A DNA stretch of 64,000 bases from Algoriphagus locisalis (GCF_900116615.1 NZ_FPBF01000001.1:62001-126000), one strand, 5' to 3'; counted from the stretch's first letter, positions 27,170 to 35,680 are shown. Numbers and translations are program-made. Notes: a model not told the origin generated them from the sequence alone.

Positions 27170-27801
27170 TGATAACGAGCCACATTCAATCGCATAGAGA
27201 AGCAGTTCAAGTAAATTTCCCTTGCTACAAAAGCTACTCAAAAGGGCAGGTAATTTATAAGCAAGATCAACCTTCATATGGGTTCTTTCTAGTAAAAAGT
27301 GGAAGCATTAAACTTCAAAAAATGCTTTCAAATGGGACTCTAACGATTCAAAAGATTGCCACTGAGGGTGATGTAATCGGTGAAGGAGAACCTGATTCCC
27401 TGATCCATCGAAAAAACCTCTGTTATGCCATTGCGCTGGAAGACGGGACGATGATCCAGAAAATAGATGATTCTGCCAGCCTTTCCCCTGAAGTCAAATC
27501 GCAGCTGACCCAAAAATTAATTGATCGCGCGGTGGAAGCTTCTTTACGTCATGAACGGTTGATCTCCTTAGATGCTGAGCAGCGTATCAAGTCTATATTA
27601 AAGGAACTGGCACTGAAAATCGGTCATAAATATGGAGAAGAAACACTCCTGAAAATCAATCTGACCCATGAGGAGTTTGCCTTGCTTTCCGATTCAAGCA
27701 GACAAACCGTCACCAAGACACTTTCTGCCTTGAAAAGGCAGGGCATGATTAACTACAGTAGAAATAGAATACTCTTCAGAAATCTCCAAACCTTTAATTG
27801 A
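27169..27801 (+). CDS. Crp/Fnr-family regulator inside the DM13 operon
   Basis: A 210-residue regulator with a cNMP-binding-type domain (residues ~18-115, YSKGQVIYKQDQPSYGFFLVKSGSIKLQ). The C-terminal winged helix is at ~140-205 (LTHEEFALLSDSSRQTVTKTLSALKRQGMI). It keeps the full Crp-type HTH, unlike the shorter regulators at 2151 and 45559. Its start overlaps the stop of the outer-membrane gene, and the second DM13 gene follows after 6 bases. It is therefore built into the operon and probably controls it. Two cysteines (in NFPCYK and RKNLCYAI) do not form an Fnr-type cluster. Confidence 0.9.
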   Translation: MITSHIQSHREAVQVNFPCYKSYSKGQVIYKQDQPSYGFFLVKSGSIKLQKMLSNGTLTIQKIATEGDVIGEGEPDSLIHRKNLCYAIALEDGTMIQKIDDSASLSPEVKSQLTQKLIDRAVEASLRHERLISLDAEQRIKSILKELALKIGHKYGEETLLKINLTHEEFALLSDSSRQTVTKTLSALKRQGMINYSRNRILFRNLQTFN

Positions 27802-27807
27802 TCCCTC

Positions 27808-28269
27808 ATGAAAACTTTCACCAAACTCCTCTTTTCACTAGTCACTAGCATTGTTCTTCTAGGGTGCGACAGTGGCTCAATGAATGACGCTGATCAGATG
27901 ATGAGACCTGCAGACGCTGTCGAAGTGGATGGCCCCATTACAGTTTTAAGGACTGGTAGCCTTTTGGCTCAAAGTGGAACAAGCACCAAAGGCATGGTTC
28001 AGTTGGTTGAGGCTAAAGACGGAAAATTATTCTTGAGGCTTACCGAAGATTTTACGTCAAAATTCACCACGGGAACTGTAACCGTGTATTTGTCAACCTC
28101 TAATAGACTTAAATTAGCAGAAAGTGATTCCTTTCAATTGGTATCTATCGTAGGGAAATCCGGTGAGCATTTTTTTTCGCTAACCGGACCACCCAGTTCT
28201 AAATTCACTCATGGAATAATCTGGTGCGGTGCTGCTGCTATTCCATTTGGGTTTGCTGAATTGAAATAG
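27808..28269 (+). CDS. Second DM13-domain lipoprotein
   Basis: A 153-residue lipoprotein (lipobox VLLGC, Cys20) paralogous to the protein at 25825. It shares TVLRTGSLLAQSGTSTKGM, the strand TGTVTVYLSTSNR and the ending FTHGIIWCGAAAIPFGFAELK with its conserved Trp-Cys. It closes the four-gene operon and is followed by a clear terminator. Two versions of the same redox-type domain on either side of a barrel and a regulator suggest that the two have different partners or locations. Confidence 0.8.
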   Translation: MKTFTKLLFSLVTSIVLLGCDSGSMNDADQMMRPADAVEVDGPITVLRTGSLLAQSGTSTKGMVQLVEAKDGKLFLRLTEDFTSKFTTGTVTVYLSTSNRLKLAESDSFQLVSIVGKSGEHFFSLTGPPSSKFTHGIIWCGAAAIPFGFAELK

Positions 28270-28295
28270 AATCCGCCAAACTAGCAGTAACTGGA

Positions 28296-28331
28296 AAAGC
28301 CAACTAATTAATCCTAGTTGGCTTTCTTTTT
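28296..28331 (+). terminator. Terminator of the DM13 operon
   Basis: AAAGCCAACTA (28296-28306) pairs perfectly with TAGTTGGCTTT (28315-28325), followed by CTTTTT. It lies 27 bases after the last stop. Confidence 0.88.
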
Positions 28332-28440
28332 ATTATATTCTGATTATACGCTTCTTTGCCAGTAGATCACAATGGCCTAGACTTCGCTCGGCCACCGTAT
28401 TTGAGGTTATTAAATGGAGTAGGGGGAAAATGCATAATTT

Positions 28441-28502
28441 CCATTTTTCGAAATCAAAAAATGGACAAGAAAAATCTGGAAGGGCTAATTCTTCCAGATT
28501 TT
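28441..28502. repeat. Two consecutive hairpins in the gap before the histidine kinase
   Basis: The first hairpin pairs CCATTTTT (28441-28448) with AAAAATGG (28457-28464). The second pairs AAAATCTGGAAG (28471-28482) with CTTCCAGATTTT (28491-28502), 12 perfect base pairs. The minus-strand kinase gene ends at 28676, so the second could act as a distal terminator. The rest of the 406-base gap holds only short CGGTCTTC repeats near 28580-28605 and no gene. Confidence 0.5.
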
Positions 28503-28675
28503 AGATTATGTATATCCACTTTTCTACCTGTAAGAAGGCAAAAACAGCATAGGATATGTTAAACTTAAGAATTGAGGCCACTTCGGTCTTCGGTCATCGG
28601 TCTTCAGGCCGGTTGAGCAGAGAAATATTGGTTACTGGCATCATTCCGTATATCCATATATTATATACACTTGAC

Positions 28676-30130
28676 TCATGCTTCCACGGGCAGTTCAAAA
28701 ACAAACTCCGTAAAACTACTAGAATCAGACGCGATATGGATTTCAGACCCATGGGCTTCTAAGATTCGCTTTACTATTGCCAAGCCCAACCCGGTTCCTT
28801 CCACTCCTTGTCTTTCTTTATCAATCATATAATATCGATCAAAAATTGCTTCAAGATCTTCTTGAGGAATGCCACCACCAGAGTTTTTGATTTTGACTTC
28901 TACTCCATTTCCTTTAGGGTTGGCTTCAATACTGATTTCACCATCCAGAGGAGTATATTTAACGGCATTGTCAAGCAGGTTTTGAATCACACGATCTAGG
29001 AGGTATAGATCAGCACTAACCATCGGTAAGCTTGGTGATATGCTGGTTTCAATTGAAATTCTTTTCGATTTTGCCAGCAGTTCATACTTCAAGCAACTAT
29101 CCTGAAGTAATTCCTGGACATTTATATCCTCTTTCTTCATGTGCATTTGCCCCGACTCCAATTTGGATAAATCGAATAGGTCTGCAACTAATTGCGTAAG
29201 CTTATCGGTGCTATTTCCTATTATTTTCAAGTAGCTTTCCTTCTCCTCTGAGGAAAGGGAATCACCCTTAATCTGAAGCGTCTCTATATACCCATTGATG
29301 ATAGCCAAAGGATTTCGGAGATCATGGGACACATTTGCAATCAATTCCCGGCGGAGACTATCTACTTTTTTGAGTTCTTCAATGTTGTCAAGAATTCTTT
29401 CCGCCATGTGGTTGAAGGTATCTCCCAATACAGCAAACTCCGAATTGGTTTTGTAATCTGGAACACGGGCATGCAAGTCACCGTCTTTGAATCGCTCCAC
29501 AGTTTTGACTATGGTTCTCAAGTGTCTGGTCAACCACGCAATTAGGACCAAGCCAATCAATAAGGCAACAACAAGGGTGATCAGAATTGAATTAAAAGTC
29601 AACTGCATCCAATAGCTTCCCAGAACTCCGGAAGCAACGGTTTCATATTTTTCGCTGGCCAAAATAATATAGACATACCCAAGCAATTGATCTTCCTCAT
29701 AAACAGCAGTAGCAGAGAAAACGGACTTTTCTCCTGGGTTTCGAGGGTCGTCGCCCATCACAAAACCATCTCCTTTTGCTGCTATAAACTCTTTGATAGG
29801 AGCTAAATCAACCCGCTTGAGCTTGACTAGCTGATCTAAAACCACAAAGGATAGGATTTCACCCGTTGGGTCAAGCAAGTAAACTTCAATGCCAGGATTC
29901 ACTGCCATCATTGAATGCATAATGGTTCCAAGTGCTGCCTCGTTCACTTCGCCGTCCACAAATGGATTGACCTCTTTGATCATATATTCCGCTACAGTAG
30001 CATTGAGGCGCTGCGTGGTTTCCTGGAAATAGCGCTGTGCAGTTACCGCTGTAATAAGAACATAGGAACAGCCTACAATCAACAAGACCAAAATAAAAAT
30101 TAAGGAAATTCTTAGAAATAAACTTTTCAT
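28676..30130 (-). CDS. Two-component sensor histidine kinase
   Basis: A 484-residue membrane kinase. Order of parts: transmembrane helix ~7-30, periplasmic sensor domain ~31-175, second helix ~176-200, HAMP ~200-255, dimerisation helix with the phospho-accepting His269 (ELIANVSHDLRNPLAIINGY), and ATPase domain (NLLDNAVKYTP, GGGIPQEDLEAIF, GTGLGLAIVKRIL). It is encoded 9 bases after the OmpR-type regulator, so the two form one operon and a cognate pair. The signal is unknown. Its architecture is like PhoR/ResE kinases, but no phosphate-specific feature is visible. Confidence 0.94.
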   Translation of the reverse strand: MKSLFLRISLIFILVLLIVGCSYVLITAVTAQRYFQETTQRLNATVAEYMIKEVNPFVDGEVNEAALGTIMHSMMAVNPGIEVYLLDPTGEILSFVVLDQLVKLKRVDLAPIKEFIAAKGDGFVMGDDPRNPGEKSVFSATAVYEEDQLLGYVYIILASEKYETVASGVLGSYWMQLTFNSILITLVVALLIGLVLIAWLTRHLRTIVKTVERFKDGDLHARVPDYKTNSEFAVLGDTFNHMAERILDNIEELKKVDSLRRELIANVSHDLRNPLAIINGYIETLQIKGDSLSSEEKESYLKIIGNSTDKLTQLVADLFDLSKLESGQMHMKKEDINVQELLQDSCLKYELLAKSKRISIETSISPSLPMVSADLYLLDRVIQNLLDNAVKYTPLDGEISIEANPKGNGVEVKIKNSGGGIPQEDLEAIFDRYYMIDKERQGVEGTGLGLAIVKRILEAHGSEIHIASDSSSFTEFVFELPVEA

Positions 30131-30139
30131 GATTATGGC

Positions 30140-30838
30140 TTAAAATTCATCGTTAAATCTATATCCTACCCCCCAAGTGGTAAGGATATACACGGGATTG
30201 TTAGGATCGGCTTCTACTTTGGCGCGAAGACGATTGATATGCGCATTTACCGTATGCTCGTAGCCAGAAAAGTCATATCCCCAGATTAGCTCGAGTAGTT
30301 CTGAGCGAGAATAGCTCCTACCGGGATTCTTGGCCAATAGCGCCAAAAGATCAAACTCCTTCGGAGTGAGATCTATCCTTTTCCCCGACAAGATCACTTT
30401 CCGCTTTTTCTCATCTATTTCCAGTGATTGAAATTTGATCAGCTTCACCTCTTTTGCTGCAAGCAAGGCAAACTGATCCTGCCTGCGCATGATTGCCCTT
30501 ACTCGGGCTATAAACTCACGTATTTTAAAGGGCTTGGTGATGTAGTCATCCGCTCCTGACTCCAGACCAAAGACTTTGTCAATTTCTTCTGACTTAGCCG
30601 TGATCATGAGAATTGGTGTGAAATTATCCAGAGCCCGTAAGCGTTGGCAGATGGCAATACCATCCATCTCCGGTAGCATGATATCTAATATGATGAGGTC
30701 GTAAGTATTTGAATTTGCTTCCTCAAATCCTTCCCTACCGTTATTTCTTACATGGATTTTATAGTCCAAATCCTTCAGGTGGATCTGAATCAACTGACTG
30801 ATGTTTGGATCGTCTTCAACGACAAGTACTTTTTTCAT
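30140..30838 (-). CDS. OmpR/PhoB-family response regulator
   Basis: A 232-residue regulator. The receiver domain (1-120) has the acidic pocket VVEDD, the phospho-acceptor Asp52 in LIILDIMLPEMDG, and Lys102 in ITKPF. The C-terminal winged helix (~135-230) shows LTPKEFDLLALLAKNPG, RSELLELIWGYDF and HINRLRAKVE. It is the first gene of the operon with the histidine kinase. It could be the PhoB-like regulator of the phosphatase genes in this window, but no Pho-box-like repeats were identified to support that. Confidence 0.95.
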   Translation of the reverse strand: MKKVLVVEDDPNISQLIQIHLKDLDYKIHVRNNGREGFEEANSNTYDLIILDIMLPEMDGIAICQRLRALDNFTPILMITAKSEEIDKVFGLESGADDYITKPFKIREFIARVRAIMRRQDQFALLAAKEVKLIKFQSLEIDEKKRKVILSGKRIDLTPKEFDLLALLAKNPGRSYSRSELLELIWGYDFSGYEHTVNAHINRLRAKVEADPNNPVYILTTWGVGYRFNDEF

Positions 30839-31066
30839 AAGAAAAATAATCTGGGTCGGAAAGATAAAGTCTAATCATCACGAAACTATCACAATTGCAT
30901 TTTATGCCGTTATCCTAGCTTTAATAGACTACAGCCTCCATGTATTCACCTAACAAAAATCAATGTCATGGAACGTAGGAAAAGATCATTTTTTGAAACT
31001 TTTAATCCTGTTTTTATAATGGACTTAGTAAAGTATCGACTAAAGATGTTTTTTTACCAAATAAGA

Positions 31067-31089
31067 AGGGGTAGAATGAACCTACCCCT
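31067..31089 (-). terminator. Hairpin downstream of the RhuM-Fic gene
   Basis: AGGGGTAG (31067-31074) pairs with CTACCCCT (31082-31089). On the minus strand it is followed by the T-rich TCTTATTT. It lies 64 bases past the RhuM-Fic stop. The gap from 30839 to 31152 shows no gene. Confidence 0.45.
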
Positions 31090-31152
31090 AATTGAATAGT
31101 ATGAGATGGAGATTTTAATAATTTCTATTTAATACACTGATCACCAATTTCT

Positions 31153-32109
31153 TCACCGTTTCCATCTTCCCGACATTCGTCGGGACAGGCTCTCAGGTTT
31201 GCTGGAAGCAATGAACAAGGTTAGGCTTGCTAATGCATCATTGCTGATGATTGAATGTCCTTCGCCATTGTGCAATAGATCATTTGTCTGCAAAAAGAGA
31301 AGGAAGCAAGCTGCGGCTATTCTTTTATTGCCATCGACGAAGCCGTGATTTTTGACAATCAGATATAGAAGCGTAGCAGCTTTTTCTTCAAGTGTCGGAT
31401 AGAAGTCCTCTTCACCAAATCCTTTACTGATTTGTGCAATTGAACTTTCAAAGCTTCCGTCTTTTTCCTTCCCAAATACACCGGATTCAAAATCTGATTT
31501 CATTGACAGGATTACCTCTTTGTATTCAGCCATCTCTGGATAATGTGCAGGTCTCTTATTTAACCCTTTTTTATCCAGGTTCTCATGATCATAATCATCG
31601 AGCAACTCAAGACCTTTGGCAAAATGATTGAGCCAATCCAAGTTTTGATCTATTGCTTTTTGTTCTATTACCCTGCTTAGGATTCGGATTCCGTCTTTCA
31701 GGGTCTGGACTTCTTGTTGCTTCTGAGAAAGCCTTGCCTCATTGATCGCATAGCCTTGAACAAGGAAGTCTTTAAGCCGTTGGGTTGCCCATTGACGGAA
31801 TTGTGTGCCTCTTTTGGAGTTAACTCGATAACCGACAGCGATTATTACATCTAGGTTATAATGCACTCTTTCTCTTTCAACGGCTCTTTTACCTTCCATT
31901 TGAACTGTTCGGAAATTCCGAACAGTTGAGTCTTTGTCCAGTTCTTCAGATTCGAAAATGTGTTTGATATGTTCACTGATGTTTGCTTTACTGGATTTAA
32001 AAAGCTCTACTAGCTGGTTGTTTGTCAACCAAGTAGTTTCATTCTCAAATCTTACCTCAATTTGAGTCTGTCCATTTGCTCCTTGATATATTTCGATTTT
32101 ATTTTCCAT
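31153..32109 (-). CDS. RhuM-family protein with a C-terminal Fic/Doc domain
   Basis: A 318-residue protein. The N-terminal ~130 residues match the RhuM/DNA-binding-like domain (ETTWLTNNQLVELF, NLDVIIAVGYRVNSKRGTQF, WATQRLKDFLVQGYAINEARL). A helical linker follows. The C-terminal half carries a Fic/Doc domain with HGFVDGNKRIAAA, closest to the Doc form HxFxDxNKR. Fic/Doc proteins transfer AMP or phosphate to target proteins and are often toxins. No separate antitoxin gene is visible. The last ~15 residues, after SKPE, look foreign: they are encoded by a CCCGAC-loop-GTCGGG palindrome at 31169-31184, suggesting that a small repeat replaced the original end. It lies next to an integrase remnant. 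Confidence 0.87.
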   Translation of the reverse strand: MENKIEIYQGANGQTQIEVRFENETTWLTNNQLVELFKSSKANISEHIKHIFESEELDKDSTVRNFRTVQMEGKRAVERERVHYNLDVIIAVGYRVNSKRGTQFRQWATQRLKDFLVQGYAINEARLSQKQQEVQTLKDGIRILSRVIEQKAIDQNLDWLNHFAKGLELLDDYDHENLDKKGLNKRPAHYPEMAEYKEVILSMKSDFESGVFGKEKDGSFESSIAQISKGFGEEDFYPTLEEKAATLLYLIVKNHGFVDGNKRIAAACFLLFLQTNDLLHNGEGHSIISNDALASLTLFIASSKPESLSRRMSGRWKR

Positions 32110-32176
32110 TGTTACTGTTCAATTTAAGTTTCATTTTTGAGTTTCTGGCTCTTTATTAAAAAGGGGTGGTCTGAAT

Positions 32177-33389
32177 TCACTGTAGCTTTTCCCTTAACGC
32201 CTTCATGTCAAAGCTTATCTTCATATCCAGGATTTTGGCATAATGCTACGTTTGCTTAAGGGATTTGTGTCCCAGCATTTTTGATACGGTTTCAATAAGG
32301 ACTCCATTGGCCAAGGTTATGGTTGTAGCAAAAGTGTGCCGGGCAATATGAAAGGTGAGCGGTTTATTGATCTCACATACATCCGCGATTTCTTTTAGAT
32401 AGGAATTCATCTTTTGGTTACTCAATCTGGCAATACATTAGTCCCATCTTTACATTGTGGATGGTCTTGGTACTTTTCAATCAACTGCAATGCTTTTGGC
32501 AATAAAGGCAAACGGGTAGGGGAGTCTGTTTTTTGCCGATGGGTATAGATCCACTGTTCTCCGTCAATTCCTGTGGATGTCTGATTTCTGCTGAGGTTTT
32601 TGACATCTATATAGGTAAGTCCAGTATAGCAGCTAAAGAGAAAAATATCCCTCACGTGATTTAGCCTGTCAGTCACAAATCTTTTGTTAGTGATAGTTTG
32701 GATTTCATGCCAGGTTAAAAAGACGCGATTAACTTCTTTTTTGACCATCTTGAACTGAATAAATGGGTTTTTAAGAAGCCAGCCATTCTTTATGCAGATC
32801 AAGACGATTTTCTTAAAGTTGGCCACGTATTTTACTGTGGTATTGTGGCTGCAGTATTGGATAGACCTTAACCAAAAGGAATAGCCAGAGATGAAATCGT
32901 AATCAAGAGATTTGATATCCATATCCTCCTTATTGTATTTCCAGCGAATAAAACTTCGCGTATGGTCCAAGGATGTGCGGTAGCGTTGAAGTGTCCCATA
33001 GGCAAATTCTTTATCCAATAAGGTCTCTACCTAGTCGTTGTGTAATTGATATATTTCAAGAATCATCCTTTTCTTTTCTCCAATTCCAAGTAACACGTTT
33101 TTTAATGCTTCAGAAGTCACTTCCTTATCTTAATCAATTAGCTGTTTTTTCGCCTGAAGTACTTTGTGGTGGAGAGAATCGAGGTAGGCGTTTAAGGTGC
33201 GGTCCTCCTCTTTGTTACCGTTTGCCCTTCCAATGGCTGAATTCCAACGTTTTGGGCTCCATAATCTTTTTGTTGACAGGTCTTTAGCTGTTCCGTCAAC
33301 TGTAATTCGCAAGTACACATACTTGTCTCCTTTGGTGTTTTTTGTCGATTGTTTCAAAAGAAGAGCAATCCGAAGCTTTTTTCTAACAT
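32177..33389 (-). pseudogene. Decayed tyrosine recombinase (integrase) of a mobile element
   Basis: Pieces of one ~400-residue Bacteroidetes-type tyrosine recombinase can be read in order. The N-terminal arm-binding part is KGDKYVYLRITVDG...KDLSTKRLWSPKRW. The core-binding part is TLQRYRTSLDHTRSFIRW. The catalytic part is FLFSCYTGLTYIDVKNLS, then LTFHIARHTFATTITLANGV and SKMLGHKSLKQT. Lesions seen: a missing T just after the ATG at 33389, in-frame stops after QLID (33130) and near 33024, a missing base near 32422 before LSNQKMNSYLKE, and a TAG in place of the Gln codon before HYAKIL. It cannot make an active enzyme. It lies downstream of tRNA-Ser, a usual integration target. Confidence 0.88.
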
Positions 33390-33688
33390 GATTTGATTAG
33401 TTAGGTTGAACAAAACTCGGAATGCAAGTTCTAAATCACAAGATGATCAGATATTGAACATTTTGTAATTCAGTATTTTATAAAGATTTCAGAGCGTCTT
33501 TTTTTTTGACTAGGCGAACGCCACGAATGACGCACTGGAATTACAGGAAATTATGAAAATTATAGGGGTATGACCGCGATTAAATGCAGCAAAGGCAGTT
33601 TTTCCGATTGGTCCACACAGTAGTTTGATTCCCACTGAAAATCATGTAACTAAATGATAGTTAAGTGATTATGATTTATTATAGCAAT

Positions 33689-33729
33689 AAAAAAAAGCGA
33701 GTTTACAATTTTTAGGATCGTAACTCGCT
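33689..33729 (-). terminator. Terminator after tRNA-Ser
   Basis: GCGAGTT (33697-33703) pairs with AACTCGC (33722-33728). On the minus strand eight T residues follow (33696-33689). It lies ~20 bases past the tRNA 3' end. The remaining stretch 33390-33688 shows no gene. Confidence 0.75.
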
Positions 33730-33746
33730 CTTTTTCAGTAGCCTAC

Positions 33747-33838
33747 TGGTAGAGAGTGGGGGATTCGAACCCCCGGTACGCTTTGACACGTACGACAGTT
33801 TAGCAAACTGCTGGTTTAAGCCACTCACCCAACTCTCT
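33747..33838 (-). tRNA. tRNA-Ser (anticodon GCT)
   Basis: The minus strand gives a complete class II tRNA: acceptor AGAGAGT/ACTCTCT, D arm GGGTGAGTGGCTTAAACC, anticodon arm CAGTTTGCTAAACTG with anticodon GCT, a long variable arm (GTACG...CGTAC) as in serine tRNAs, and T arm GGGGGTTCGAATCCCCC. It reads AGC/AGU serine codons. The sequence after the acceptor stem is ACCA, so the CCA end appears to be encoded. The decayed integrase lies ~360 bases downstream, consistent with use of this tRNA as an insertion site. Confidence 0.95.
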
Positions 33839-34072
33839 AGATATTTTTACTCGGCTTAGTTTTCGATTTACGATTTCATCCTTTCGATGAATTTTTAGGA
33901 TGTAAGCTGATTTATTTGCCTCATCCACCTTGTAAAGCGATGCAAATATAAGCCAATTGATTAGACTTTAACAAATCATTACCAGATAGGATTTCTATGA
34001 TGAATTCTTTTTACTTAAGGGGCTGAAAATCAAATAAAATAATTTGACATTTTCTTACCCAAATTATGAAAA

Positions 34073-34090
34073 ATACCCTGTATAGGGTAT
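34073..34090. promoter_or_regulatory. Perfect palindrome before the small protein gene, possible operator
   Basis: ATACCCT (34073-34079) and AGGGTAT (34084-34090) form a perfect 7-4-7 inverted repeat, 21 bases upstream of the -7 element at 34112. The position suits a regulator site. The gap 33839-34139 is otherwise empty apart from these elements. Confidence 0.4.
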
Positions 34091-34111
34091 AGAATTGAAG
34101 TTTAGCGGGGC

Positions 34112-34119
34112 TAAATTTG
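34112..34119 (+). promoter_or_regulatory. -7 promoter element (TAAATTTG)
   Basis: TAAATTTG fits TAnnTTTG and ends 20 bases before the ATG at 34140. This supports that start over the in-frame start at 34095. Confidence 0.5.
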
Positions 34120-34139
34120 TTCGTATTAAAAAGCCAACT

Positions 34140-34394
34140 ATGAAAATCCAAACATCTTCTGCCAAATTTTTGATTGAGAAAAGCGAATTGAAAAATGGAT
34201 GTGTATCTATTCGTTCAAATTCCCAGGATGAACTAAATCGTTTTTTCGGTTCTTTAGAGATTACCATCACTGATGACTTGTATTATACGTATGAAGTACT
34301 TGCATGCAAACAGGAATTTGCCAATGCTATGATTTTAATGGTCAAAGAAATAGACTACTCAGAATTTGCTGAATTCAGTTTGCAAGAAGCTTAA
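34140..34394 (+). CDS. Small conserved-looking protein of unknown function
   Basis: An 84-residue protein starting MKIQTSSAKFLIEKSELKNG. I do not recognise the family. It has no signal peptide or membrane segment. It is mixed in charge with an acidic C-terminus (KEIDYSEFAEFSLQEA), and the predicted look is a small alpha/beta fold. The start is chosen because the longer frame from 34095 would begin before the promoter element at 34112. A palindrome upstream suggests specific regulation. It converges on queA. Confidence 0.65.
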   Translation: MKIQTSSAKFLIEKSELKNGCVSIRSNSQDELNRFFGSLEITITDDLYYTYEVLACKQEFANAMILMVKEIDYSEFAEFSLQEA

Positions 34395-34439
34395 ATCTGA
34401 CTATTCTCAGTCTTCAACTGATTTTTGTTGGTGTTTCTA

Positions 34440-35651
34440 TTAATCTATCCTTAAAAGACTACTATCTCCATAACTTAGAAACCTGTAGTTATTCTCCAGC
34501 GCTTCCACATAAACGCGTTTCCAATCATCTCCAAGAATTGTAGCGATTAAGAGAATCAAAGTGGAGCCCGGCTGGTGGAAATTGGTGATTAATCCTTTTA
34601 CAACCTTGAACTGATATCCGGGAAAAATAAATATCTCTGTGGTTCCCATGATGGTTTCTAAACCCTTTTCCTTCATATAAATAAGAATAGCTTCGTAGGA
34701 TTTTTGAGCAGACGGCAAACTTTTTCTATCCTCATAAGGAAATAGCTTTTCTATTTTCAATTCCTCATCTTTTCCCTCGATCAACTTTACTCCATACCAA
34801 TATAGGCTTTCCAAAGTCCGCACGGAGGTAGTTCCAACTGTCACCACATTCCCAAGGTGCAATAGGATCATTTCAATCGTTTCCCGATTCACATGGATTT
34901 GCTCGCTGTGCATGGGGTGCTCAGTGACATGAGTTGCTTTGATAGGTTGAAAAGTGCCTGCACTCACATGTAGTGTAACTTGAGCCTCTTTGATTCCTTT
35001 GGATTTAAGTTGTTGGAAAATCTCTGGGGTGAAATGTAGCCCCGCTGTAGGAGCAGCGACTGCACCTTCTTTTTCAGAGTAAACTGTCTGATACCGGGAT
35101 TTATCTTCCTCAATAGGTTTGCGATTCAAATAGGGTGGAAGTGGGACTTCACCGCTGGCTTCAACCACATCCACAAATGCTACATCAGTTCTATCCCAGG
35201 AAAATTCTACTTTTCGAGTTTCTCTGTCAATTAATTTGGCTTCAAGGGTTATAGTGCCACCCTGAAATGGAATTTGGCCTTTTAGTACTTCGCTGGGCTT
35301 CCATTTTTTTACATTCCCGATCATTGTCTCCCAAATCACGGGATGCTTCGCCAACATGATCTCAGGGATCACTGTAGTAGGAGAGATTGGTTGTAGTAAA
35401 AAGATCTCTATTCTAGCTCCTGTTTCCCTCTGAAAAATCAATCGAGCGGGAATTACCTTCGTGTCATTGTAAACCAAAAGCGTGTCTGCCGGAAGCAAAT
35501 CAGGAATGTTGCTGAAATTTAAATGAGAAATCTGACCGTCCTTGTAGTGCAAAAGTTTAGAAGCATCACGCTTTGCCAATGGGTGCTTGGCGATTTTTTC
35601 TTCTGGTAATGTATATTCGTACTCGCGTAAATCTATTGCTGGGATCTGCAT
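34440..35651 (-). CDS. queA: S-adenosylmethionine:tRNA ribosyltransferase-isomerase
   Basis: A 403-residue QueA, which transfers and isomerises the ribosyl part of SAM onto preQ1 in tRNA to give epoxyqueuosine. Conserved blocks are YTLPEEKIAKHPL near the N-terminus, LLVYNDTKVIPARL, EVPLPPYLNR, RYQTVYSEKEGAVAAPTAGLHFT, HVSAGTFQPI, VGTTSVRTLES and GLITNFHQPGSTLILL. The ATG at 35651 is chosen because an upstream TTG at 35675 lies inside the promoter element 35673-35680. It is divergent from menC. Slightly longer than proteobacterial QueA, as usual in Bacteroidota. Confidence 0.97.
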   Translation of the reverse strand: MQIPAIDLREYEYTLPEEKIAKHPLAKRDASKLLHYKDGQISHLNFSNIPDLLPADTLLVYNDTKVIPARLIFQRETGARIEIFLLQPISPTTVIPEIMLAKHPVIWETMIGNVKKWKPSEVLKGQIPFQGGTITLEAKLIDRETRKVEFSWDRTDVAFVDVVEASGEVPLPPYLNRKPIEEDKSRYQTVYSEKEGAVAAPTAGLHFTPEIFQQLKSKGIKEAQVTLHVSAGTFQPIKATHVTEHPMHSEQIHVNRETIEMILLHLGNVVTVGTTSVRTLESLYWYGVKLIEGKDEELKIEKLFPYEDRKSLPSAQKSYEAILIYMKEKGLETIMGTTEIFIFPGYQFKVVKGLITNFHQPGSTLILLIATILGDDWKRVYVEALENNYRFLSYGDSSLLRID

Positions 35652-35672
35652 GGTGGGGTTAATTTCTGCCTG

Positions 35673-35680
35673 CAAATATA
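35673..35680 (-). promoter_or_regulatory. -7 promoter element (TATATTTG) of queA
   Basis: On the minus strand TATATTTG fits TAnnTTTG and ends 21 bases before the queA ATG. It lies in the 71-base divergent region shared with menC. Confidence 0.5.

Noticed and set aside
28575-28612. Repeated CGGTCTTC words, considered as a CRISPR or tandem array
   Set aside because: Only two or three units with no spacers of constant length; no array.
28676-30838. Two-component pair as the PhoR/PhoB system for the phosphatase locus
   Set aside because: Domain layout fits, but it also fits many other kinases, no direct-repeat Pho-box was seen before the phosphatase genes, and the pair is 6 kb away.
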